Origin: Nitrosopumilales archaeon
GTDB taxonomy: Archaea > Thermoproteota > Nitrososphaeria > Nitrososphaerales > Nitrosopumilaceae
DNA: 7,817 bases
Assembly (NCBI GenBank): GCA_016176745.1
Contig: JACOWO010000047.1
Span: 1-7,817 of the forward strand
Direction: 5' to 3'
The notes under the pieces: model-generated
What the model saw: the letters and a program-made list of their open reading frames with translations, nothing else
Told to the model about the DNA's origin: nothing
The model's database searches: none
Part shown: positions 1-6,111 of the stretch, in pieces
How positions within the stretch are numbered: position 1 is the first letter of the stretch
Layout of the letters: every line of letters begins with the position of its first letter
Made by a program: the position numbers and the translations under genes

Positions 1-714
1 TTTATTAGATTGCAGGGAACCGCAGAAAACCCATCAGGTAGTGAAATTTCACTTCAATTTTTTGGTAGATTGATAGAGAAATCCACTGAAGGTTCTGTTT
101 ATGGTTTTACAGGAAGTTTAACACAAGATGGTAGCTCTTCTAAAATAATTTACACAACAAAAATTTCAGTATTTGAAAAAATAACAAAACCCACATCAAC
201 TCCTACACAACCTAAAGATATTGTTGTTCGTATATTGAAAGGATCTTCAGATCCAAGTAGCATTACTTATACTGATAAGGCCGGCCAAGCCTTTTCTCTA
301 TTTAATTACTATTCACATGATAGGATTATAATCAAACCAGGTACTACGATTACTTTTGTAAATGATGACAGTGCTGCACATAGTGTGACTAGTGGATCCG
401 GATTAGGACAAACTAGTAGATACACATCAGCAGTAGCTTCTGGTAAACAATTTGCGTGTGAAGGCGACACATCAAAAATTAGAGATTCAGGAAATAGCTA
501 TATCCAACAAAACTGTATTTTTGTAATTGATGGAAGAGTAAAAAGCGGCCCTATACAACCAGGAGGACAATGGAGTGTAACAATAAATGAAATGGGATTT
601 TACAGACTAGTAGACATTGATTATCCATGGATGAATATAGTGATTTACGCATTTCCCCAATCTAGCTCAGTTACTGTTGGAAATCCTGATCCAGACGATG
701 CTAGGCAAAACTAG
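1..714 (+). CDS. Cupredoxin-like (plastocyanin-fold) protein, 5'-truncated by window edge
   Basis: The reading frame is open to the left edge (Phe-Ile-Arg precede the TTG at 10), so the true start is probably outside the window; residues here count from that TTG. About residues 1-58 form a beta-rich domain I do not recognise. A Pro/Thr linker (about 60-68, PTSTPTQP) leads into a cupredoxin-like domain at about 70-215. Its pattern is 'PGTTITFVNDDSAAHSV' early and 'GFYRLVDIDYPWM' late. The first copper-ligand His (H124) and the Met (M208) are kept. The positions normally Cys and His in the C-x-x-H-P-x-M loop are D202 and Y205, so a normal type-1 blue-copper site is not expected. C150 and C169 flank an inserted loop and could form a disulfide. 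Secreted cupredoxins are abundant in ammonia-oxidising archaea; this one may be structural, bind metal differently, or belong to a larger surface protein. Its stop overlaps the convergent cbiE-like gene by 14 nt. Confidence 0.75.
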   Translation, partial: FIRLQGTAENPSGSEISLQFFGRLIEKSTEGSVYGFTGSLTQDGSSSKIIYTTKISVFEKITKPTSTPTQPKDIVVRILKGSSDPSSITYTDKAGQAFSLFNYYSHDRIIIKPGTTITFVNDDSAAHSVTSGSGLGQTSRYTSAVASGKQFACEGDTSKIRDSGNSYIQQNCIFVIDGRVKSGPIQPGGQWSVTINEMGFYRLVDIDYPWMNIVIYAFPQSSSVTVGNPDPDDARQN

Positions 715-1339
715 CATATGATTCCAAATTGGTTTGATTAAAAACCATAACAGTTAGATCAGAAAACACCTTTCCTTCTAATTCACTTACCATACCCACA
801 AACGCTGACTCATTTGAATTTGTTAATGATTCAAAAACATGAACTTTAATTTTTGATGTATCAAAACCATTTTTTTTTAGATAAACTGCGATTTCTGACG
901 GCATAAAATTTTTCTCTGGGTTTTTTGGCCAAGGTCTTGGCACAAGAATAACACTTAATCCATCCAAGAGCGCTTTTTGCAGTTCAAATTTTTTCGCTTC
1001 AATAGATGTTGTTATATGCATTGTGATTACTTTTGCCTTGTCTAGAGGAACTCTGGCTTTTGCAGCTGCTACTTGAATGGAGCTAATACCAGGAATAACA
1101 TATACTTCACCAAAAATCTCAATTAGCCTATCAACAACTTCAGATTCTGAAAAATTTACATCACCAGTAAATGGCACCATCAACGTTTTATTGCCTAATT
1201 TAGTTTTAATTTTTTGATAAACCTCTTCCTGTGAATGCATTGTTATTTCATAAACCTCTTTATCTGAAAGAAACTCTTCAACATCTGTAACATAATCTTG
1301 AGATCCAGGACCTACACCAACTGCATAAACTGTTCCCAT
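701..1339 (-). CDS. cbiE: CbiE-like cobalt-precorrin C5 methyltransferase (tetrapyrrole methylase family)
   Basis: Predicted SAM-dependent methyltransferase of anaerobic cobalamin (B12) synthesis, methylating C5 of the corrin ring in the cytoplasm. The chosen start gives 212 aa. Features seen: the N-terminal strand and glycine-rich turn 'VYAVGVGPGS' (about 4-13), 'PFTGDVNF' (56-63) at the SAM-binding GDP-type loop, with Val in place of the usual Pro, and 'VIPGISSIQVAAAKARVPLD' (81-100), the family's second signature. A 'VPRPWP' segment follows and then the C-terminal lobe. The ATG at 1337-1339 is chosen because it lies one base after the stop of the upstream gene (TAA-A-ATG), typical of a coupled operon; an upstream ATG at 1381 would overlap that gene by 41 nt. 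The stretch between the first motif and the GDP-type loop is about 20 residues shorter than I expect for CbiE. It seems to lack the usual 'A..ADVVVG..R.L' segment, so activity is uncertain. Substrate specificity is inferred from family resemblance. Confidence 0.75.
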   Translation of the reverse strand: MGTVYAVGVGPGSQDYVTDVEEFLSDKEVYEITMHSQEEVYQKIKTKLGNKTLMVPFTGDVNFSESEVVDRLIEIFGEVYVIPGISSIQVAAAKARVPLDKAKVITMHITTSIEAKKFELQKALLDGLSVILVPRPWPKNPEKNFMPSEIAVYLKKNGFDTSKIKVHVFESLTNSNESAFVGMVSELEGKVFSDLTVMVFNQTNLESYASFA

Positions 1340-1340
1340 T

Positions 1341-1832
1341 TTACTTCGTGATCTTTTGTCTTTCTTTAACATATTGAACAAAGGGGGACCAATCGACTTT
1401 CATGAATTTAGTAGGGTCTTTTGCAGGATACTTGACCCAATCTAAAACAATAGAAAACTGATATTTTTTTCGTTCGCCACTTTCATTTAATTCAATATTT
1501 AACACACTTCCCCACGATTTCTCCTCACTATCTATACTCCAAATGTTATCAAAATCTACCTCTAAATTTTTTTTATTTTCTAAATCCAGCCGTAAGTTTT
1601 CTTCATTATATCCATCATGACGACTCATCACATTTTTTGACTTGAGTAAAGTTATAGCTTGCCTTTGTATAGCTGCTTGCCACCATTTCATTTTTGCTTC
1701 GGTTTTGGTTACAAACATTAAATGTCTGTCAGTTAAAAATAACATTCCTTCTTTACCACTAAATGAAAAAAATTTCTTTGTTTGCCTCCAAACTGATAAA
1801 ATATGTGCTTGTATCCGTTCGTTGGTATCCAT
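1341..1832 (-). CDS. Hypothetical protein with GRAM/PH-like N-terminal segment
   Basis: A 163-aa soluble protein with no signal peptide or membrane helix; I do not recognise a named family. Residues about 24-45 (SGKEGMLFLTDRHLMFVTKT) have the 'G.L.LTD..L.F' pattern of GRAM/bacterial-PH-like beta sandwiches, which often bind lipids or proteins. The middle (about 78-130) alternates charged and hydrophobic residues like beta strands, and the C-terminus (about 146-160) looks helical (VDWSPFVQYVKERQ). The ATG at 1830-1832 starts the frame. The cbiE-like gene follows after one base, so the two are probably co-transcribed, although nothing in this protein points to cobalamin synthesis. A TTTTTAA stretch on the minus strand near 1855-1862 sits about 26 nt upstream of the ATG and could be a weak TATA box for a leaderless mRNA. 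The gene is certain as a reading frame; the fold call is tentative. Confidence 0.7.
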   Translation of the reverse strand: MDTNERIQAHILSVWRQTKKFFSFSGKEGMLFLTDRHLMFVTKTEAKMKWWQAAIQRQAITLLKSKNVMSRHDGYNEENLRLDLENKKNLEVDFDNIWSIDSEEKSWGSVLNIELNESGERKKYQFSIVLDWVKYPAKDPTKFMKVDWSPFVQYVKERQKITK

Positions 1833-1908
1833 GATGAAAAATTTATGTATACTCGTTAAAAACTAATGTTTACATAGCTTTTATTTGAGATGTAATCCGA
1901 AACCTTCA
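1833..1908. promoter_or_regulatory. Divergent promoter region (GRAM-like gene / cyclophilin gene)
   Basis: This 76-nt AT-rich spacer separates two divergent starts. On the plus strand, CTTTTATTT (1878-1886) is centred about 27 nt before the ATG at 1909, the archaeal TATA distance for a leaderless transcript. On the minus strand, a TTTTTAA stretch (about 1855-1862) is about 26 nt upstream of the ATG at 1832. A second TATA-like stretch (TTTATGTATA, 1842-1851) is too close to either start to fit well. These matches are weak and rest on position and composition only. Confidence 0.3.
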
Positions 1909-3387
1909 ATGCACTTAAAACTAATCATTATTTTTTCCCTTTTACTCATTCCACTACAATCATTTTCACAAGAAGAGGAAAAACTAGTTATTTTTCATAC
2001 CCCTTCAGGCAAACTCGTAATTGAACTGTTTCCAGAAGATGCGCCAAAGACAGTTGATAATTTTTTAAAATTAGCAGAAAGTAAATTTTATGATAGAACA
2101 ATTTTTCATAGAATTATCAAAGATTTTATGATACAGGGCGGTGATCCATTGACAAAACCTGGCGCCTATGAACATGTAGATCAATGGGGAACAGGTTCAG
2201 CAGGTTATACAATTCCAGCTGAATTTAATGAGATAAAACACAAAAGAGGTATTGTCTCAATGGCACGTGGGGCTGATCCAGATAGTGCAAGCTCACAGTT
2301 TTTCATAGTACATAAAGATGCAAGTCACCTTGATGGAAAATATACAGTGTTTGGGCGTCTTGCTACTCAAGAAAGTTATGAAACACTAGATAAAATCACT
2401 TCACTTGAAACTGCACCAAATGGTATGGCATTTCAATGGGGTGAAGCAGAAATTCTAAAAACTGAGGTTGTTAGTAGCTCACAGGTATCAGATCTACTGG
2501 AATTAGACAAACCAGAAAGAATGGAAAAACCTACTGGTGAAATTTCTGGTTCTCATTATTCTAATAAAAAATTAGGATTTTCATTTCTAGCACCAGAAGG
2601 ATGGACACTACAACAACCTCAAAAAACACAACCTACCATTCCTGATGTAGCAGCTATAGGTCCTAAGGTAAACGGTATTCCACCTGCAATTTACATATCT
2701 GTAAATGAAAAAAACGATAAATCTTTTGAAGAATATATCGCCGAAGTAAAAGACTCACTTCAAAAATCAATAGAATCAGGAGAACTTATGATCTTAAATG
2801 AAAACAAAATAACGGTTAATGGAAAAAGTGCATATGAGATCAATGTGGTGCAATCTTTTGCTAATGAAGCAGGAAACACTGTAAATATGAAATTAAAATC
2901 AATTATCATTTCAGGGCCTGAAAAATTCTATACTATAGGATACGCAAACAGTGAAGAAAATTTTGATTCCACACTTGATCTTTTTGATAAATCATTAAAC
3001 TCATTTACCATACTCTCAAATGGTGGAGGGTGCCTTATTGCTACAACAGCTTTCGGAACCGAGCTTGCACCTCAAATTCAGTTACTAAGAGAGATCCGTG
3101 ATCATACAGTGCTAGAAACACATTCTGGTGCAGCATTTATGTCAGTTTTTAACTCATTTTACTACTCATTTTCTCCTACAGTAGCTGATCTTGAAAGGCA
3201 AAATCCAATGTTTAAGGAAGTAGTAAAGATTGCAATAACCCCTATGATGTCAACATTAGGTATTTTGCAACATGTAGATATTGATTCAGAAACTGAGATG
3301 ATCAGTTATGGAATTGGAATCATTCTATTGAATGTTGGAATGTATTTTGTAGCTCCTTTATTATTAATTCATAGACTTAGAAAGTAG
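1909..3387 (+). CDS. Exported cyclophilin-type peptidyl-prolyl isomerase with CFI-box C-terminal domain and membrane anchor
   Basis: A 492-aa multidomain surface protein. Residues 1-20 are a signal peptide (MHLK, then a hydrophobic core ending LQSFS, probable cut before QEEE). Residues about 24-188 are a cyclophilin domain that would isomerise Xaa-Pro bonds outside the membrane. It keeps R68, F73 and Q76 of 'FHRIIKDFMIQGGDP' and 'SSQFFI' (Q130, F132). The positions equivalent to human CypA W121 and H126 are H140 and Y145. Residues about 214-370 form a PsbP-like region ('KKLGFSFLAPEGW'). Residues about 372-452 match a CFI-box-type domain (GGGCLIATTAFG, then LREIRD and YSFSPTVAD). A membrane helix at about 467-487 ends in HRLRK on the cytoplasmic side, so the enzyme is probably tethered to the outer face. 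The ATG at 1909 is preferred over the TTG at 1885 because it places the signal peptide at the N-terminus. Its stop is one base from that of the convergent gene. Confidence 0.88.
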   Translation: MHLKLIIIFSLLLIPLQSFSQEEEKLVIFHTPSGKLVIELFPEDAPKTVDNFLKLAESKFYDRTIFHRIIKDFMIQGGDPLTKPGAYEHVDQWGTGSAGYTIPAEFNEIKHKRGIVSMARGADPDSASSQFFIVHKDASHLDGKYTVFGRLATQESYETLDKITSLETAPNGMAFQWGEAEILKTEVVSSSQVSDLLELDKPERMEKPTGEISGSHYSNKKLGFSFLAPEGWTLQQPQKTQPTIPDVAAIGPKVNGIPPAIYISVNEKNDKSFEEYIAEVKDSLQKSIESGELMILNENKITVNGKSAYEINVVQSFANEAGNTVNMKLKSIIISGPEKFYTIGYANSEENFDSTLDLFDKSLNSFTILSNGGGCLIATTAFGTELAPQIQLLREIRDHTVLETHSGAAFMSVFNSFYYSFSPTVADLERQNPMFKEVVKIAITPMMSTLGILQHVDIDSETEMISYGIGIILLNVGMYFVAPLLLIHRLRK

Positions 3388-3388
3388 A

Positions 3389-4732
3389 CTACCAAACATC
3401 ATCAACTTCATCAAGTTCCTTGTATTCTTTTGAACTTTCACGTTTAAGATACTTTAATCTTGAAATATCTCTGTCAAAAAACAAATCGATTGCCCAATCA
3501 AGTAAAACTCTTACTCTCTTTTCAAGTCTTGATATTTTTGACAGATAGACACTTCGCCACAGCCACCAAGCCAAGAAACCATGAATGTTCATACCAAAAA
3601 CAGATGCAATCCCAGATCGTTTCCCAATTATTGCCATCTGTCCTTTTGATTTATACTCAAAATTCTTTTTTTGTTTATTTCTAATCAATGCATATAGGTT
3701 ATGTGCAGCAATTTTTGCATGTGCTTCAGCAAGTTGAGCTGTAGGTGCATAAGGTTTCTTGGTAATTGGGTCTATAGTCTGACAACAATCCCCAACTGCA
3801 AAAACACCCGGAAAATCTGGAATCTCTAAAAACTCATTGACAATAATTTTTCCCTTTTCAGTTTTAAAAATTGAATTTTTTATTGTATCAATAGGTGTAA
3901 CACCAGCAGTCCAAACAAGCGTCTTTGTTTGTATTGCTTCTATGTTTTTATTTTCACGATTTTCTAATGATTTTACAAGTACTTCGGTACCATCAAAACT
4001 AGTAACGGCAGTATTAAGTCTGATATCGATTCCACGTTGAATTAATTTTTCATATGCAAACTTTGCAAGTTTTTCACTAAAACCAGGAAGAATACTTGAA
4101 AGTGCTTCTAGTACTACTACACGAATGTCTTGCTTACTTATATGAGGATAATATTTGCGTGCATCCAAAACAAAATCAATCAATTCTCCTGCAGTTTCAA
4201 TCCCTGCAAATCCAGCACCTACAACAACAAATGTTAAAAGACTCTTTCTTAGAATTGGATTTGTTTCATTTTCAGCTTGTTCTAACATATCGATTATTCT
4301 ATTTCTTAAAATCATAGCATCGTTAAGCGTCTTCATAGTGTAAGCATGTTCTTCTACATTGGCCAAACCAAAAAAATTCGTTTGACTTCCTAAAGATATA
4401 ACAAGAAAATCATAATGTAGTGAAATCCCTCTTTTTTCACTAGTTCCACTTAGAGTCACAATCTTACCAAACGGATCTATATTCCTGACTATGTCTTCAT
4501 AGAAAATTGTTTTTTCTATCAATGCTCTGATGGGCATTATAATATGTCTTGTTTCAATCATGCCTGAAGCAACCTGAGGTAACATGGGAGTAAAGAGAAG
4601 AAAATTATCTTCGCTTACTAGGACAATTTCAATATCAAACTCTCTCATAAAATAAGATTCCAATCTTCTTACACACTCTAAACCGGCAAATCCTCCTCCT
4701 AAAACAACTACTCTCTTCTTTGTTTTTACCAT
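3389..4732 (-). CDS. ndh: Type II NADH dehydrogenase-like FAD-dependent oxidoreductase
   Basis: Predicted single-subunit, non-proton-pumping NAD(P)H:quinone oxidoreductase (NDH-2 family, two-dinucleotide-binding flavoprotein fold) on the inner face of the membrane. Counting from the ATG (447 aa), the FAD-binding loop GGGFAG is at 12-17, the NAD(P)H-binding loop GAGFAG at 172-177, and the second FAD motif GVFAVGDCC at 309-317. 'APTAQLAEAHA' (about 329-339) is the quinone-side AQ motif, with Glu-Ala where many NDH-2 enzymes have Gln. The C-terminal part (about 385-425) carries aromatic, amphipathic segments (FLAWWLWRSVYL) that would bind the membrane, followed by an acidic tail. Length and motif order are normal for the family. 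The ATG at 4730-4732 is chosen over an in-frame GTG at 4741 because a TATA box lies 27 nt upstream, fitting a leaderless mRNA. Electron donor and acceptor are inferred; sulfide:quinone reductase is unlikely because its catalytic cysteine pattern is absent. Confidence 0.88.
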   Translation of the reverse strand: MVKTKKRVVVLGGGFAGLECVRRLESYFMREFDIEIVLVSEDNFLLFTPMLPQVASGMIETRHIIMPIRALIEKTIFYEDIVRNIDPFGKIVTLSGTSEKRGISLHYDFLVISLGSQTNFFGLANVEEHAYTMKTLNDAMILRNRIIDMLEQAENETNPILRKSLLTFVVVGAGFAGIETAGELIDFVLDARKYYPHISKQDIRVVVLEALSSILPGFSEKLAKFAYEKLIQRGIDIRLNTAVTSFDGTEVLVKSLENRENKNIEAIQTKTLVWTAGVTPIDTIKNSIFKTEKGKIIVNEFLEIPDFPGVFAVGDCCQTIDPITKKPYAPTAQLAEAHAKIAAHNLYALIRNKQKKNFEYKSKGQMAIIGKRSGIASVFGMNIHGFLAWWLWRSVYLSKISRLEKRVRVLLDWAIDLFFDRDISRLKYLKRESSKEYKELDEVDDVW

Positions 4733-4754
4733 ATGTGGCACTAAATGTTCAATG

Positions 4755-4763
4755 GATATAATC
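4755..4763 (-). promoter_or_regulatory. TATA box of the NDH-2-like gene
   Basis: On the minus strand the sequence reads GATTATATC, centred about 27 nt upstream of the ATG at 4732. This is the expected TATA-to-start distance in archaea when transcription begins at the start codon. No Shine-Dalgarno-like GGTGA stretch precedes the ATG, which agrees with a leaderless mRNA. It gives this gene its own promoter despite lying downstream of the ACT-domain gene on the same strand. Confidence 0.5.
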
Positions 4764-4814
4764 TCTTAGTGGATTATGCCTGTATTTGACAAAAATTATT
4801 ATGTTCAGTACTTT

Positions 4815-5477
4815 TTATCTTGAAATCTCTGCCCTTAGTAATTCATATGCTCTTGAGGCATCTTTCTCATTTAACACAGCTACTATGTCATCTTGGCTAA
4901 AATATGCATTAATTAGCTCTATACCATTACTATGTAATATTTCTGCAACATAAGATACCACATCAGATCTATTTTGATCCTGAGGTATTCGTATCTTTAT
5001 TTTTGCTAAACCTGTATTAAAGAAATTTTTAGCTCCTGGAAACGATTTAATTAATTGTCTTACATCAACTAAATCTTCTGTTAGTAATCTAAAAGAATCT
5101 GTTAGTCTAAAAAATTCATAATCTGATTTTAACTCAGAAAATTTGTTCATCAAGTTCATAGTTTCTTGTTCACCCATCTCATCTAAAGAAAAACTGACAT
5201 CTAAAATTCCATCCGTTAATGAGAGTCTTGAATTTTTAAGGACAGATTGTTCCTTTACATCCTCTTTTGTTTCAAAAGAATCAGCGTATCTTTTTATTGC
5301 AACAACTACCGTGTTTAGATTTATAGGATTTCCGAGGAGCCTTTCTACTTCTGGTTGTATCTTGACAGCGAGGGCGGTGTAATTTATGACATCCATTTTC
5401 ATACAATCATAAATAGAACGATTTCTGGTAATGATATCTCGTACCACATCTGGTACTGATAGGTTTGCCAGTCTCAT
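4815..5477 (-). CDS. ACT-domain-containing protein of unknown function
   Basis: A 220-aa soluble protein. The C-terminal part (about 157-217; LAKIKIRIPQ, a helix with VVSYVAEILHSNGIELINAY, then DDIVAVLNEKDASRAYELL) has the beta-alpha-beta-beta-alpha-beta pattern and central 'N/G-I-x-L' turn of an ACT domain, a small-molecule-binding regulatory module that often senses amino acids. Residues about 7-66 (VPDVVRDIITRNRSIYDCMK, then YTALAVKIQPEVERLLG) look helical and may be a helix-turn-helix-like or dimerisation domain. Residues about 84-140 are beta-rich then helical. No catalytic motif is visible, so it is more likely a regulator than an enzyme. The ATG at 5475-5477 is chosen over an in-frame TTG at 5498, which would fall inside the promoter region. 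It is divergent from hsp20 and shares its AT-rich control region; the ndh-like gene follows 82 nt downstream with its own TATA box. Confidence 0.75.
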   Translation of the reverse strand: MRLANLSVPDVVRDIITRNRSIYDCMKMDVINYTALAVKIQPEVERLLGNPINLNTVVVAIKRYADSFETKEDVKEQSVLKNSRLSLTDGILDVSFSLDEMGEQETMNLMNKFSELKSDYEFFRLTDSFRLLTEDLVDVRQLIKSFPGAKNFFNTGLAKIKIRIPQDQNRSDVVSYVAEILHSNGIELINAYFSQDDIVAVLNEKDASRAYELLRAEISR

Positions 5478-5508
5478 AAAATGATTATATATAGTCAATT
5501 ATAATAAC
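5478..5508 (-). promoter_or_regulatory. Promoter of the ACT-domain gene
   Basis: Two TATA-like stretches read on the minus strand. TTATTATAAT (5507 to 5498) is centred about 26 nt before the ATG at 5477, the right place for a leaderless transcript. TATATATAAT (5493 to 5484) is only about 11 nt away and would start transcription inside the gene, so the first is preferred. The call rests on spacing and composition. Confidence 0.4.
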
Positions 5509-5575
5509 ATTATGTAATATTTATAATTAATAACCAAAATACTTATATTATGTAATATATATTACATATAATAAG
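5509..5575 (+). promoter_or_regulatory. hsp20 promoter with palindromic operator candidate
   Basis: Positions 5549-5568 are a perfect 20-bp palindrome (TATGTAATATATATTACATA). It extends with two mismatched pairs to a 34-bp inverted repeat at 5542-5575. The AT-rich centre (AATATATA, 5554-5561) lies about 25 nt before the hsp20 ATG at 5581, where the archaeal TATA box of a leaderless gene belongs. The left half-site is repeated directly: the 12-mer ATTATGTAATAT occurs at 5509-5520 and again at 5547-5558. A dimeric repressor here would block TBP/TFB, as is known for some archaeal heat-shock regulators, but the binding protein is unknown. The upstream copy lies next to the divergent ACT gene promoter, so both genes could be controlled together. 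Confidence 0.55.
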
Positions 5576-5580
5576 TGATT

Positions 5581-6084
5581 ATGACAATGTTTATTGATGA
5601 CGAATTTGATAGACTCTTCAAAAAAATGTCAAGATCCTTTATGGATTTAGAAGACATTTTTGAAGACAAAAACATACACAACCTCCAAACATTTGGACCG
5701 GTCTATTATGGATATACAATGACTATCGGACCGAATGGCAAACCAATAGTTAAGGAATACGGAAACGTAAAACCTGGACTTCTTCCAACAGCTGAAACAA
5801 GAGAACCGTTAGTTGATACGCTTGTTGATGAAAAGGAAAATCTAGTCAAACTCGTAGCTGAAATGCCAGGTGTTGAAAAAAAAGACATCAAAGTTGTGGT
5901 ACAAGATAAGGTAGTGCAAATAGACGCCGAACGTGGTGATAAAAAATACCATGTAAAAGTACCAATAAAACCCAAATTTGATGAAAACACAGCTAAAGCC
6001 AGCTATACTAACGGAATACTAGAACTTGTATTCAAGTTAAAAGAGGATCCAAAACCAAAAGGCAAAACAGTGGAGGTTGAATAA
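5581..6084 (+). CDS. hsp20: Small heat-shock protein (Hsp20/alpha-crystallin family)
   Basis: ATP-independent holdase chaperone that binds unfolding proteins in the cytoplasm, usually as a large oligomer; 167 aa, normal for archaeal members. The N-terminal arm (1-72) is rich in Phe and acidic residues (FIDDEFDRLFKKMSRSF) and contains the archaeal 'YGYTMTIGPNGKPIVKEYGN' segment (43-62). The alpha-crystallin domain spans about 74-155, from 'REPLVDTLVDEKENLVKLVA' strands through 'EMPGVEKKDI' to 'ASYTNGILELVFKL', which holds the conserved G-x-L turn (G145-L147). The C-terminal tail ends in V164-E-V166, equivalent to the I-x-I motif that docks into a neighbouring subunit. The ATG at 5581 is favoured by its distance from the palindrome-centred TATA; GTG at 5575 and ATG at 5587 are alternatives. 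cdc48 follows after 27 nt, so the two are probably one protein-quality-control operon. Confidence 0.92.
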   Translation: MTMFIDDEFDRLFKKMSRSFMDLEDIFEDKNIHNLQTFGPVYYGYTMTIGPNGKPIVKEYGNVKPGLLPTAETREPLVDTLVDEKENLVKLVAEMPGVEKKDIKVVVQDKVVQIDAERGDKKYHVKVPIKPKFDENTAKASYTNGILELVFKLKEDPKPKGKTVEVE

Positions 6085-6096
6085 ACCTCTTTTTTT
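6072..6096 (+). terminator. Hairpin plus T-run between hsp20 and cdc48 (terminator or attenuator)
   Basis: GAGGTT (6073-6078) pairs with AACCTC (6084-6089) around a 5-nt loop, with an additional G-U pair at 6072/6090, and the structure runs into seven T residues (6090-6096). The stem includes the hsp20 stop codon. Archaeal polymerase stops mainly at T-runs, so partial termination here is plausible even without the hairpin. With no clear promoter in the 27-nt gap, readthrough would be needed to express cdc48 from the hsp20 promoter. Confidence 0.5.
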
Positions 6097-6099
6097 ATT

Positions 6100-6105
6100 G
6101 GTGAT
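6100..6105 (+). promoter_or_regulatory. Shine-Dalgarno site of cdc48
   Basis: GGTGAT is a perfect match to the archaeal 16S rRNA 3' end and lies 6 nt before the ATG at 6112. It fixes the start codon and suggests that cdc48 is translated from a leadered, internal cistron. The genes with nearby TATA boxes in this window show no such site. Confidence 0.7.
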
Positions 6106-6111
6106 AAAATA

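Noticed and set aside
10..714. Functional blue-copper plastocyanin call
   Set aside because: The Cys and second His ligands are absent (Asp and Tyr), so only the fold, not the electron-transfer function, is supported.
1642..1866. Plus-strand frame of 74 codons opposite the GRAM-like gene
   Set aside because: Fully antisense to a better-supported gene, with no recognisable domain or ribosome site; low-complexity composition.
1885..1908. TTG at 1885 as start of the cyclophilin gene
   Set aside because: It would put eight polar residues (MRCNPKPS) before the signal peptide; the ATG at 1909 gives a clean signal sequence and fits the TATA distance.
3460..4343. Four plus-strand frames opposite the NDH-2-like gene
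   Set aside because: They lie entirely inside a conserved flavoprotein gene on the other strand and have no domain signal; shadows of its codon structure.
4733..4814. Small RNA or tRNA in the gap between the ndh-like and ACT genes
   Set aside because: Only a TATA box and a short T-run on the minus strand are visible; no cloverleaf, no C/D box pair and no stable hairpin.
5478..5498. TTG at 5498 as start of the ACT-domain gene
   Set aside because: It lies within the TATA-like stretches; the ATG at 5477 is the first sensible start.
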